Notes under the pieces: model-generated | Databases searched by the model: none | What the model was told of the DNA's origin: nothing | Seen by the model: only the letters and a program-made list of their open reading frames with translations | Made by a program: the position numbers and the translations under genes | In this document: positions 1 to 11,600 of the stretch, in pieces | Layout of the letters: every line of letters begins with the position of its first letter | How positions within the stretch are numbered: position 1 is the stretch's first letter | Assembly: GCA_013397435.1 (NCBI GenBank) | Contig: VZRG01001506.1 | Span: 7,727-71,726 of the forward strand | Reading direction: 5' to 3' | Length of the DNA: 64,000 nucleotides | DNA from: Erythrocercus mccallii | Lineage: Eukaryota; Chordata; Aves; Passeriformes; Dicruridae

Positions 1-3000
1 GTGTGAAATTGTCCTACCTCATCCCCACTGGGCATCTCACCACGAGCCACTGAATTGAACTAGCTGAGAAATACCAGCCCAAAGTGCCTGGTTTGGAAGA
101 GGCCAGGCAGACCCCTAGACAGGGACTGGGAAGCTGCACTGGGTTGGTATTTCGTGCAAAGCCTTGTAGAGGGATGGTATTCAAAGAGGCACAGCAGGAG
201 GGCAAAGCTTCAGCTGAGACCCATTGAACTTGGAGAAGGTTCAGCTGCATACAGAGACACGGTTTTAAGCACAGTACAGGTAATGAAAACATCTGCCAGT
301 GAAGTGTGAATGTACGTGAGCCAATTCCACGATGAAGAAAGGAGACCTGATATCCCTTTGAGCAACTGATTTTCTTGATTTTCAGAAAAACATGAAGGTC
401 ATGATGGAAATCAAACAAAAATTAGCTCCTACTCGAGCACCAGCATTAAAAGCTTTCAAATCAGCTTCATCTGGGATCTGAAGGTGTGGTGCCCTCATAT
501 AGAAGAGAGAAGAGAAACAGGAAACTCAAAAACTTCATCTGATTTCTGTTAGTCCCCAGATCTGTAGTTTAACTCCTTCAAATACAGGTTAAAAGATGAC
601 CCCCAACTGCAACATGCAAACACTCACAAGCAACAGGCTGATCTTCAAGGTCCTTTTGTTGCAGCAGACAAAGGGCAAAATAGTAACAGGAACTCAGAAA
701 GCAATGCCCAAAATTCAAGATAAAAGGATGTCTCAGACACTTGAAAGAGATGCAAGCCAACAGAAGAAGCAGTGACCCAGCCCTGTGTGCTGCCCTCCTC
801 CTCCTGCTGGCACCAGCATCCCCACAGCTGTTGGGTGATCCACACTGGGAACCTACCCACATGAGCTCAGCAGAGAAAATGGCTCGTTCCAGCCCCAGCT
901 CCTTCCCACATGGCTCCACAAACACTTGTGCCAGCAGAAGGAAGGAAAGGAGAAGAAGCAGGAACAAACAGAGCAGCTGGAGCCAGATGACGGGACTGCT
1001 TCTCAAGGCAGTATAGTTTGAAGTGATTGTTGAACACATGGCCAAAAACTCAGATTTGTAGCACTGTGGGAAGCCAACAATTATCCCAGGGAGGTGGTGG
1101 GTTCAGCATCTCTAAATAATCTTCTGAGAAGCACCCTCAGTGCCGGTGTTGAGTGCAACAGGAATAAAACGCTACTGTATCACCAAAGGCAGAGTGAATT
1201 TTTTGGTGGGTTCATTGGATGGGAAAACATCCAAACCATCCACAGATTTCTCCTGAGCTGACAGCCAAGCCTCACACCCGGGCAGCTTCCACAGAGGGGC
1301 TCCCAAAGGAGGAGCTTCCCCTGCTCACCCACAGCCTGGAGCACCCATAAGGAAGCAGGTGGAAGGGAGCCAAGGAGAACAGGCTGGGCAGAGGGGCCGC
1401 TTCCATCTCCTCAGCACGTGTGGCCCAGATGACAGAGGCAGGTCTGCAGCACCAGCCATGCAGGGCCCGGGCCATGAGCGACCTCCAACTCCACCTTCCA
1501 GAGCAAACCCAGCCCAGAGCCATCTACAACCTCCTGAGATAGCAGCAAGGACAAGAGCCTGCACACAAACCAACCAGCAGCGAGGGGGAAGCAGTGGAAA
1601 GCCTTCTGGAGCACTTTGGCACCTTCACCCTGTTTATGTTTCTCCGTGAACACACCCTGCGGCTTTGCCTCCACATCCAATAGCCACATTTCCAGCAGCC
1701 ACATCCTAAAAGTCTGGTCACTTCCAAGCTCCATCAGGGCACAGCATGACGAGATACCTGCCAACAGCTCCAGTGATGGCACACCAAGCTCTGAGCAGCA
1801 TTCCCCCTCCTTGGGAAGCCAGCAGAGTCAACGCTGCCTAGTCCAAAGGAGCTGTTTCCACCGAGAGATCCATTCCCAGCTACCAGAGGAAGGATCATCT
1901 ATGCTAGCCTTGTTCCTGCACCCTGGTTGAAGGTAACCACAGCTGCCTGTTGGCTCAGGGGTGCCCAGGCTGAGCCAGCAGAGCCCTTTGCTCAGGGGTC
2001 CCCCAGCAGCCTCAAAGCACAGCTGTCTCAGTGTTCTGCATGGGTCTGCAGGAAAGAGTGATCACAGACACTACTTCAGGGCACATTTAACTCATTTAAA
2101 CGATTCAATGGGACTTCAGAGGACCCTGTTCCAGATTTATTTCCATTACTAGTAACACACATGCCTGGTTAAGTTCTGGCTGACCCACAAGTACCATGGG
2201 CACAGTCCCTGCCTCAATTATACAGCAAGGTGAGAGTCACCAAAATGTTTTTGTCAGTGCAGCCATGACCTCACATTAGGAAACAAAAGACAAAACCCAG
2301 CAAAGGTATTATTTTCATTGAAATATGGCATTTTGAAGTTTTTTCTACCAGCTCTCATATTTATCACAAGTACTGTAAGGGTTCAGGGCACAAGGCAAGC
2401 TGAGAGCACAGCACTGGGATCACACTCAGGACAGAAGTAAACACTGGCTCTGGTTGATTTTGGAACAGCTGCTGCCTGTGCACCCAGCTCAAGAGCAATT
2501 TTCTTGGTAATGTGTCTTAGTGATTACAACATTGTTCATTTAGAAAAGACAATATCAATAAACAATTGATGGAAAAGCAACCTCCCCTAAAAAGATCACA
2601 ATAGGCCAAACCAAAAATTATGTTAGACCAAAAGCAAAATCCTCTACAGCAAAAACTCTGAGTACTAAAAGCAGCTAAGAACCACTGTTTTATTGTGCTA
2701 AATAAAAACATTTCAATGGCAAAAGAGATCAAAACTGCCACAAATGACAACATTTCCTATGGAAAGTTACATAAAACCACGCTGAATAGCAACCTTAAAA
2801 AATCTTAAGAGGAAATAACAGTAACAAACACTGGAGCCACCAGAAGACAGACTTTATATTCAGGAAGGATGGAAGCCACAGAGCCATTCAGAACAGCTTT
2901 CTTGCTGTGTTCCTTTGAAACTCAGAGAGTCCTCACTCCCCATCACACACCTGCTTTCTCCAGCACCACCACGGCTCTGCTCACCAGGGTACAAGTGAGA

Positions 3001-6000
3001 GAATAAAATTGCCCACAGCAGCCCAGGCCCAGGGGAGATCCTTCAAAGGACCAATTAAACAGCCAAGAACTCAGAGCAGAGCTGGTTTGGCTGGAGCTGC
3101 TGTTCCTCACCATTAGCTGATGTAGCCAAGGACACAGGAGAGCCACTCTGGTGCTCTGATTTCTCCCCTGGTTCGTGCTTGATACCCAGGCACCACCATC
3201 TCCTGCTGTGTCCAGCTGGGAACAGCTGCAGGAAGATCTTGTCTTGCTCTGTAGGTGTGTGCACACCTCTGCACATTTATCGTGTGCCCAGTGCAACAAC
3301 TCATTCATACTGCAAATAGAACTAATCATAATTCTAGCTTGGTTTAGAAAAAAAAAATAAATTTCTAAGTGAACCACACTTCTTCAGTCTGAGTGAATGG
3401 CACATTCTTGCTCACTGTTCTCCCTGAAATTATAGTCCCAGAATAGCCAGGGAAAAGGAAGGTACACTCACACTTTTTGGCAGAAAAACTCACAGTTTTC
3501 TACAGTTCACTTTAAGGCTTTGAATTTAAGCAATGGAGTAACAAACCTCCTGTGTGCTGAACTCCCAAAATACAGAAGCTGCATTTGTCGACCCAACTGT
3601 CTGAGCCCTCCAGATTTTAAAATCCAAGAAGTTCTAACTTTCACTGAGCCAAAGCCAAGTAAGTGCCAGACCTGGAGGACTGTAAATGCAGCGTCCTGTG
3701 CAGTTCCAGGATGACCTCATAGGGATTGTTCCTTTTTAAAGGAAAGAAAACTTTCAAAGCAGGGATTGCTGCTGACCAGCAGAGCAAGGGGCTGGCTCTG
3801 AGCAGAGTGGAAACAGGAAGGGGAGGAGGTGGCAAAGGTAAGCTTTCCAGAAAAGGCAAGATCAGGCATGGCTTGCTATCTCTTCTCCCCCTGGGAAGGT
3901 TCTGCCGTGCCAGGGAAGTATTGTGCAATGATACCTCAGACTTCTCTGAGAAGAAATTACATTTCCTTCAATAAACACTGTGCTTTAGGGATGCTCTGAT
4001 TACTAAGGCAAGGTCTGTTTGTTGCTGAAGGCCCCAGAATTTAAGAATATATCCGCTGCTCAGGTCTGTATCACCACAGTTCTAACATTTCTTTGGTAGG
4101 CAAAAAGGAGCTGTAATTATATTTGAAATAAATTGTTTACCTAGATAGTTGAAGAGTGCATCCAAAGGAAATTACAGCAAAAACAAGCCCTATATCAATC
4201 TGACATTTGCTGTCTGTGCAGCAAGCAGAGCACACAAGCAATGAAACGTGCACTCTTACAGCTTTAGGAGATTTGACAGCTAAGGTAAATGTGAAGAATA
4301 AGCTCTCTGTCTTCATCCAGTGGGAAACAGACACTGTTATTCAAAAGGATTTGACACAGTTTGGATGATTTGCTGCTAATTTGCTCTTTGTCTCATCATC
4401 CTAACACACATTAAAAGAATACCTCTTCATTCCTACAGCAGCATGGACTGAAACAAGGATGAGAGGTGTGGTCTGAAGCTTCAACCAGTCCTGGACAGCA
4501 GCAAGATGAGGAGGATCAAAGAAAGGAGCAAACAGTCGGAAATCCCTGAAGTTCGACTAACAAGGATATGACAATAGGCAATCTCAGCACAGACGCAATT
4601 TCCACTTCTCCCTGTGGAAACCTCACTTCCCCGTGGCACAGACATTCTGCCTGTGAAAACAGAGAGGTTGGCAGGCAAGCCCTGGCCACCCCAAGGTGCA
4701 CTGCAGGGAGGGTCTCCACAACTCCGTGCAAACAGGTCTGGATGGTCTGAGCACACATCACACACCAAATTAGCTTGGGGTTCTTCGAGGACATGGAAAC
4801 AGAGCTGCCAGCATGACCACGGGAAATGCTGCCAAGCAGATCCATTTCCTTCCAAGGTTAAATCTTGCCTGTTGCCTGCCTGATCTCTTGGGACTAAGAG
4901 CTGCAGGGCTAAGACTGTCCCTTTTCCATGTTATTCTCTCAGAGAAGAGTTATTGAGCACTAGTAGAGCAAGCAACCTGATGCCCACTCAGGTCCACTAG
5001 TTCTGAACAAGGCAAAAAATAAACAAACAAAAAGAAAACAAAACAACCAACCACAAAGCTAAAAAAAAAGCCTACCACCAGGGAGAGAACTACCTGCACA
5101 ACTCTGGACACCACGGCTTCCCCTGCTCTGAAGAAAGAAACCATCTTCATCCTACCTTCCAGCAGCACAACCCAGACACAAATCCCATGAAATTCCGGCT
5201 GCAGCCCCCACAGCACACACTGAGATGTTGTCACACAGCAGAGAGGATGTAACACAGCTCCCTGAGCAGGCAGACAACACATGCATTCCGTGGGTTCCTT
5301 AAAATTCCAACATGTACATACCCAGCAGCTGGGAGGCAACCTCACAGCAACACCGTGAGATCTGCACAGTCCATGTCCCTTTCCTTCCACCTAGATGATG
5401 ATAAATGTTAAACTTGGAGTCCAGCACCTCTTCAGCTGAAAAGAAACTAATCCACATCTGAGCTCAGGGAAAATGTTAAGGAAGGAATCCATCCTTGAGT
5501 TTTAAGTATTTCTACTGAAATGGGTCATATGCAGGCGACAGGCTGGTGGCTGCAGGAACAGCAATTAATAGAAGTGTCATGTCAGGTCACAATTAATGCT
5601 GGAACCTCTGAGAAAGGCACATGGTCTCCACAGGGTGCCAAAGCCTCCAGAGATAGCTATGGAAGAAAGGCAGCAACCACAAGGGAAGAATCTTATCAAA
5701 AGACTGGTCTGCTGGATAAAAGCTGTAGAGTGACAGATAAAGAAATGTCAGGATCTTCAGCTCACAGCCAGTCCTGCTTGGCAGGCACGTCCCCAGCCAA
5801 ACGGGGTTCACACAACACACGCTCTGCTCAACTTTTCGCTGGATACACTGAATGGAAGAGGAAAACAAGCTGGTAGTCCTGGTCATGTTGCCCAGCTCAG
5901 GCCTTCAGCACTAACCAGGCTGTGTTTGCACTGCAGAGAGATCCAACACACTGAAGAGAATCAAACCTTTACTAATTATATCTGAGCATGAGGGCTCCGT

Positions 6001-8142
6001 GCCCAGAATAAACTGTCCTATCATGCCACACTCAGCAGACCCTGCCTCTTTCAAGGGAACATGTTGGGACTTGCTGGCTACTTTCCGGGGCTGGATTCCA
6101 GAGGACCGGGACTGATGACCCCAAAAGGAATTCCTATTCCTGCCTGGCGACCTCGCGCAGCTGCAGCCTCCCTGCCACGAAAGTGAAACGAGCTGTCTGC
6201 CAAGTCCAGTGACGAGGTGCTGGCCCTCTCGGAGGGACATAATTCCTGCCTGATGGTGACACATCAGGGCCACATGGTCTCAGTACCAAGACACAGAGAG
6301 GACAAGCTTGTTGGAGAAGAGGTGTCTGCTGTGCTCTGCAGCCCAGCAAAACTCTCCCCATTGAAAGCTCATTCCCTTGGCTGAAGCCTACCCAGCACAG
6401 AGAAGACATTCCCGAGACCAGGGCCAGCCCATGGCTTTCCCCAGAACCTGAAAAGCCAGTTTGTAGGCAGATCTCTTGCAAGTGGATTGCAAAAAAAAAA
6501 AAAAAAAAAGAAAGAAAAAAAAAAAAAGGCCTGTCATGGGAAGTCCCAGAGCAGAACTAGTTTTGTGGGAGTTGCTTTTACACTGCACAGCATCAACCTC
6601 CTTTCATGGGAACGCACAGAAGCAGGAACGGCACAGACACACGTCCACATGCCAGAGCTGCTGCCTTCCTGGGGGCTCAGGACCAACGAGCACAGAGACC
6701 AGGACAAAGCTGGGGACCTGTTCCAAACGCACAGCACCTCCTGGAAGCCTGGCAGTATCCCAGCTCAGAAATGGCACAGGCTTCCCAAGAGCCTGCACAC
6801 AGACAGGACAGACCTGGGCTGAGCAGTGGCAGCCATGAGGATTTAAGGACATGAGGGATGCAGCAGGAGGGAGGGATGATAGCAGTTATTAGAGCAATTA
6901 AGGGTTAAAACAAAAAGGCAGACAAGCCCTTTCCTAAAGTCCATTTAACAATCAAAGCTTAAAGGAAGTATCTAAAGTTCACCTCTTTCTTCCAACTGTA
7001 TCAACCAATCTTAACACGAGTCATCACCTCCTCCTGCAAACATCTGAGATGGAAGAGCTGGAGAGCATCATCCTTCCATACACTGGAGTGGAAATGCAAT
7101 TCTTCCAAGGGTCTGCTCCCCAGCTTGTCCCAAGTGGGCCATTTTTATCCCCGTGGTCACAGCCCAGGGGCAGCTATTTGTCCTTGCTGTCCTATCAGCG
7201 TTACTGCAGTTAATACCCTGCGCTCCTTCCTTCTCCCATGCTTCATTCAGAAGCTTTGCTGCCTTGTCCCTTCCCGTTACGTGGGACTATTTTTTCCCTT
7301 TACTGCAGAAAACACGTTTCTTCCCAGAGGAAATTAGCAGGCATAGGGACAAAAACAGGAAGAAAGGAAACAACTTCCTGCTTGCTCAAAGACTCAGCTT
7401 GGAGACATCCCTGACCAGCACCGTGCACCCCAGCACGGAGCCAACCTGCAAGAGAAGCAGCAGCCACAGAACCGAGCCGAGCACTAGGACGAGCACCAGA
7501 CAAAACTCATCTGCCATTCACCTCTCCTGAGTTACACTAGAGAAAAACACAGGGCAAAATATACACATGGGGCACTGTGGCACTGCGGGGATGTGTGTGG
7601 CAGGATGGGGCTGCTCGCTGAGGAGCCCAAAAGGACTTGGCACTGAGGATGCAACCCTGCAAAAGCTTTGGTCCTGCTCGGGTCAGGCTGCCGTGATTCC
7701 CTTGCTTCGTGCCAGTAGTGCACAGCGTGAGAACTCAGTTCAGGGACTCGATCCGGCAGGAAAACTAACCTTTACATGTAAAAAGCCCTATATTTTCCAC
7801 CAGATCATCTCCCAGAGTCGCTGCCAAAGCGCGAGTGCCAGCATCAGGGCAGGGACGGGTGGGAAAGCGTGGAGATGGGACGGACTCGGAGCAGCTGAAA
7901 CAAGCCGTGAACGCGCACCTCCACCTACAGCCCAAAGCCCCGAGATGGCCAAGCTCCCAGCACCCAGCACGGGGCTCGGGGGCGGCACCTGCCCGCGGCC
8001 ACGCTCGTAGCCCGCGGGCCGCCGAGGGCCGCTCCGTGCCCGGCTCAGCGGCGCGGTGCCGGTGCCTCCGCCGGGCACGGAGCGGCCCTGGCGGGATGCC
8101 CCTCCCGGCCAGCCCCCCCTCGTCCCCCCGGCCCCGCACTCA
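1..8142 (-). other. Probable first intron of a minus-strand gene (RHBDF1 by synteny)
   Basis: No coding exon can be supported here on either strand. The many short open frames have no recognisable protein similarity and overlap in several frames. The region begins just after a consensus splice donor read on the minus strand at 8143, below a CpG island, so the simplest reading is intron 1 of the gene that starts in that island. It is unique-looking, moderately GC sequence with one A-rich tract near 6.5 kb. I looked for the RHBDF1 N-terminal coding exon and did not find it; it would have to lie to the left of the window. Confidence 0.4.
6491..6527. repeat. A-rich simple repeat
   Basis: A run of 37 bases is almost all A, interrupted by two single Gs. 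It has no flanking retroposon body that I recognise. It lies in the probable intron of the minus-strand gene. Confidence 0.9.
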
Positions 8143-8143
8143 C

Positions 8144-8400
8144 CGTGCAGGCGGGAGAAGCTCAGCGGCCGCTCGGGACCAGCCGCCCCCCAGTGCGGCT
8201 TAAGGGACCGGCGCCGCCGAGCTCGGCCCGCGGAGGGCGCGGAGACTCCTCCCCCGTGCCAGGGGCCGGCCGGGCGGGCACGCCATTCACAGCCTCGGCA
8301 TGCAAATGGGAGCCGGGAGCCGAGCGGCGCTGGGCGCTGAGAGTCCCGGCGGGGAGCTGCCAGCGCCCGGGGCCGCGGGACGCCGCATCCCGCCGCGCCG
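8144..8400 (-). other. Candidate non-coding first exon (RHBDF1 by synteny)
   Basis: Read on the minus strand, the CpG island contains CACG followed by GTGAGTGCGG, a near-consensus 5' splice site, which puts the exon end at 8144. The transcription start cannot be placed from sequence, so the upper boundary of 8400 is only an estimate. No convincing open reading frame runs into the donor. A second, weaker GTGAGT donor lies near 8410 on the same strand and could define an alternative first exon. The link to RHBDF1 is inference from conserved gene order. Confidence 0.4.
8300..8307 (+). promoter_or_regulatory. Octamer motif ATGCAAAT
   Basis: A perfect consensus POU/OCT octamer lies in the CpG island, about 155 bp upstream of the minus-strand donor. 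Its location in a probable promoter makes it a reasonable OCT1-type site, but binding is inferred. Confidence 0.45.
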
Positions 8401-8669
8401 CCCTGACTCACGGGGTAGGAATGCGCCGCGCCGGGCGGAAGCCACCGGCCCGCCCGCGGCCCCCGCAGCCCGCGGCCCCCGCCTTCCCCGCTGCCTCGGC
8501 GGTGGGCAGCGCCCTGGAGCCCCGGCTCCCGTTAGCATCGGCCCCGCGGCTGCTGGGAGCGCTGCCGTGCCCGCGGGGAGCTGCGGCGGTTCCCGTGCCG
8601 GGAGTCCCCTTGGCTGGGCACCGCTGAGCTGCCGAGCCCTGGCCCCGCTGCCCACCACGGGAGCCTTGC

Positions 8670-8674
8670 CCAAT
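8670..8674 (+). promoter_or_regulatory. CCAAT box at the CpG-island edge
   Basis: CCAAT lies at the right edge of the island, seen as ATTGG from the minus strand. It overlaps an AATAAA hexamer (8672-8677). In this GC-rich promoter setting an NF-Y-type CCAAT box is the likelier reading than a poly(A) signal. Confidence 0.3.
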
Positions 8675-8699
8675 AAACCTCGCACGCTGGGCTGAGATG

Positions 8700-11600
8700 C
8701 TCCACGTCTCCCCACTCTTTCTAGCTGTTTCACTGTGTTTTACTTTCTCCTCGCCTCATTCCCCTACACTTAGTGCTGTGTTTCCCATCAAGTCTTCACA
8801 CCTCCTCTTCCAGCCATGTGGTTAGCGTATCATCCCTCTAAGCTGTTTCTTTTCTCACAGTTGAAACATTTTCCCCTTCTGGAGGGCATCCTCCCACCTC
8901 GATTGCTCAGCCATCCTCACCGTTGTCCTGGGATTCCTGCAGAAGATTTCTCCATCCATCCTTCAAGGAGCATCAGTCAGCATGCATTGCACACGCAGAG
9001 CTTTGCTGGAGCTCCAGCGAGGCCTGCAGGGTGCACATCCCTCTTGAGCAGGTCCCTAACCCACAGCTCCAGATGCTTTCAATGTTAGTAATAACTGCAG
9101 GGCTGATGTTCCTTTCCCATCTTACTGCATCTTCCCCGCCGACCTGCGTGATCCAGACGAGCTGAGCTCATCGGTACCGCGCCCAGCCCTGCGCGTGCCC
9201 ACGGCGTGCACGCGTCGAAGGCAGCCCCCAGAGAGCCCTACTAACGATATCATGTCTTGTTAGCTAATGAGCAAACGCAGAGCAGCCCCAGCTAGTCCTG
9301 GCTGAGGTGGAGACCAACTCGCACGCAGAACCCTGACTGTCCGCAAAGCTTAACAGGCACAAATTATTTTCAGATGTTTCTACCACATAAACAAGGAAAA
9401 GAAGCATCCAGTAATGCACTCGCAGGGCCCTTCAGCATCTCCCAGGAGGAATGCTCGAGCTGGAGTAGGAATCTCTGACCCACCCCTGCTCGTTCTTTGC
9501 CTCCTGCCAATAGTATGTGCATTTTGCAAGAAAAGCAAAGCTCTGTCACTGAAACGTGACTTCTTGCTCCTGTTGAACACTCTTGCAGACAGCGCTGCTA
9601 ACCCAATCCCACAAATTCTTGTTCCCCAGTGCTTCCCTGCCCAGCTCCCAGACTCTGGATTCTTTTACCCAGAGTAAGATGCAGGAATCTGGAGAGCTGG
9701 ATTAAATCTATCCTGTTGGTAAAGAATACACCTACCTCGCTGCCATCACCAGCCAGGGTGGTTCTCCTCCGGTGCACTGAGCCCTCCTAGCCTAAAATCG
9801 ATGGAATAAGGTGACTTAAGGCCAGGTTCTGACTGCTCAAGCACGAGGTGGTGAATGGCAGCAGTTCAGTGTTGAGCACCCACCATTCCTGGCCTGGAGC
9901 AGGTCATCTAACCCAAAAACCTTATTTGTTTTCTCCCTCTTCAGGGAATACTTCTATTTGAAATGTGGCCTCCCGAGGACCAGCTGAAGGAGAGCTCTTT
10001 CCTGGTGCTTGTTATGTTTAAGGTGAACATGTGATTACATGAATTTGCTTCATTCTTCTCTGCTGGAAACTGGAATTTCCTCCCTACTTGAAACCCATGA
10101 GAAACTGTGATCTTGCCACAAGACATGGTTAAAGACCCAATGAAATAGATATCCATCAGCATGTGAATGCAGCACTTTCACTGCTGCAGCTCGCTAAAAC
10201 TGCTTCAAGGCTTGGTGAGCCACACACCTGCCTGCTTCCAGCCAGGCACTGCTGGCTCTGCACTGGCCAGGAGTGGTGCAGAATGGCCCTCAGGTACTGG
10301 AGAGAATTGTTCAACACCTCATCCCCAGCTGCATCTCCTCCTGCACATTTGTATGCGATACCTCTTGGAGCATTGATGCTGTGCCATCAAATGTTAAATT
10401 GTGGCTCCACTGAATATGGATTATAATCCGAGCAGGGAAATGGTGGTGTTACAGCCTATAAGCCTTTTGTGACAGTTTTGTGAGGACAGCTAGGACACGC
10501 CAGGAGCACAGAGGTATGTTTTTCTCAGGATCACCGGTTCCCTTGACAGATGATTCGATTCTGACCTGCTTTGTTCAGTGTTTGGGCCAAGAAAGCATCC
10601 CAGTACCTGGCAAGCACAGCAGAGAGCATCAGATTGCAGCCTTGACCAGTAAAAACAGAGCTCCCCTTGCCCTCTGGAAACACACGGGCTTTGCAGTGCC
10701 TCCCGTGCTGACATGAAGCAGCAGCACAGTCCTGGCAGCTGTCCTAGCAAACAGGGAAGAGGTCCAGGAAGGCCTGGGATTTCTTCTGGGGAGGATTAAT
10801 AACACAGAAACCCAAGCAAAGTCCCACGGAGTTTCAAACGCAGGTGGCCTGGCCAGGAGCCAGAGAGGGAAGTGCCAGGAGGGAAGGACGGGGATTCCCT
10901 TTGGGGAATGCCTTTCCAGGGCAGATGGCTGGGCCTGCAGCCCCTTGCTGGGGAGCAAACCAGGTTCCTGGGCACCAGCAGCTGATCAGGTTTTCACCCC
11001 CAGCTGCTCATGTGTTTGTGGGATCCTGTGGATAGGAGAAGCGGGGATGGTACAGCAGGATCTGTTCACCAGAGCTGCTACAGAAATATCTCCCCCTGAT
11101 CCTGGCTAACCAGCTCCTGGTGTGCAGCTGGCCCAGCTTTCTGCCCCAGGGAGAGCAGTGGGGGCTGCTCTGAGCACCCAGCCTCAGCAGGGCCCTATCT
11201 CACACACCGTGGGAATGCTGGTGCAAAATGCTGCGAGTGCAGATGCCCCCACAGTGGATGCCAAGCTGGGGATGGTGCTGCTGACCTGCAAAAAAAATAT
11301 TGACATTTTTTTGGAGCGCAAACCTTTCACTTCCCAAAAAAAATCCCAAAGAACCCGGCAATTTCTTTTAACAAGCAGCTATGTCGCAACTTCAATTTCC
11401 TACAATCCACTCAATTTACATAAAGTTCAAAAACCTCCAACTGGGTGGAAGGTCTTCTGAAGCCTGTGAACCCTCAGGCAGCAGCAGACAGTGCAGACAT
11501 CGCTGTGAGGGATCACACTCGTGGCAAGGAGGGTCACAGAGGTGACTTTGGCCTGGCAGTTCCATGCAGCTGCTCAGGTGCTGGATGTGCCGTGGGCTGA

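Larger units (their letters stand above)
7820..8690. promoter_or_regulatory. CpG island, probable promoter of the minus-strand gene
   Basis: About 0.9 kb is very GC-rich with dense CpG, in sharp contrast to the surrounding DNA. Inside are an octamer motif (ATGCAAAT, 8300-8307), a TGACTCA AP-1-type core near 8403 and a CCAAT box (8670-8674). A strong donor on the minus strand at 8144 indicates transcription toward lower coordinates. In vertebrates RHBDF1 is the minus-strand neighbour upstream of MPG and has a non-coding first exon, so this is the likely RHBDF1 promoter. That assignment is by gene order only; the CpG island itself is directly visible. Confidence 0.75.

Noticed and set aside
8672..8677. 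AATAAA on + in the left CpG island as a poly(A) signal
   Set aside because: It overlaps a CCAAT box inside a promoter-type island, and no + strand gene ends there.
7788..8733. Several 120-207-codon open frames on both strands across the left CpG island
   Set aside because: GC-rich DNA has few stop codons. The frames overlap on both strands and read as Ala/Gly/Pro/Arg-rich sequence with no known domain.
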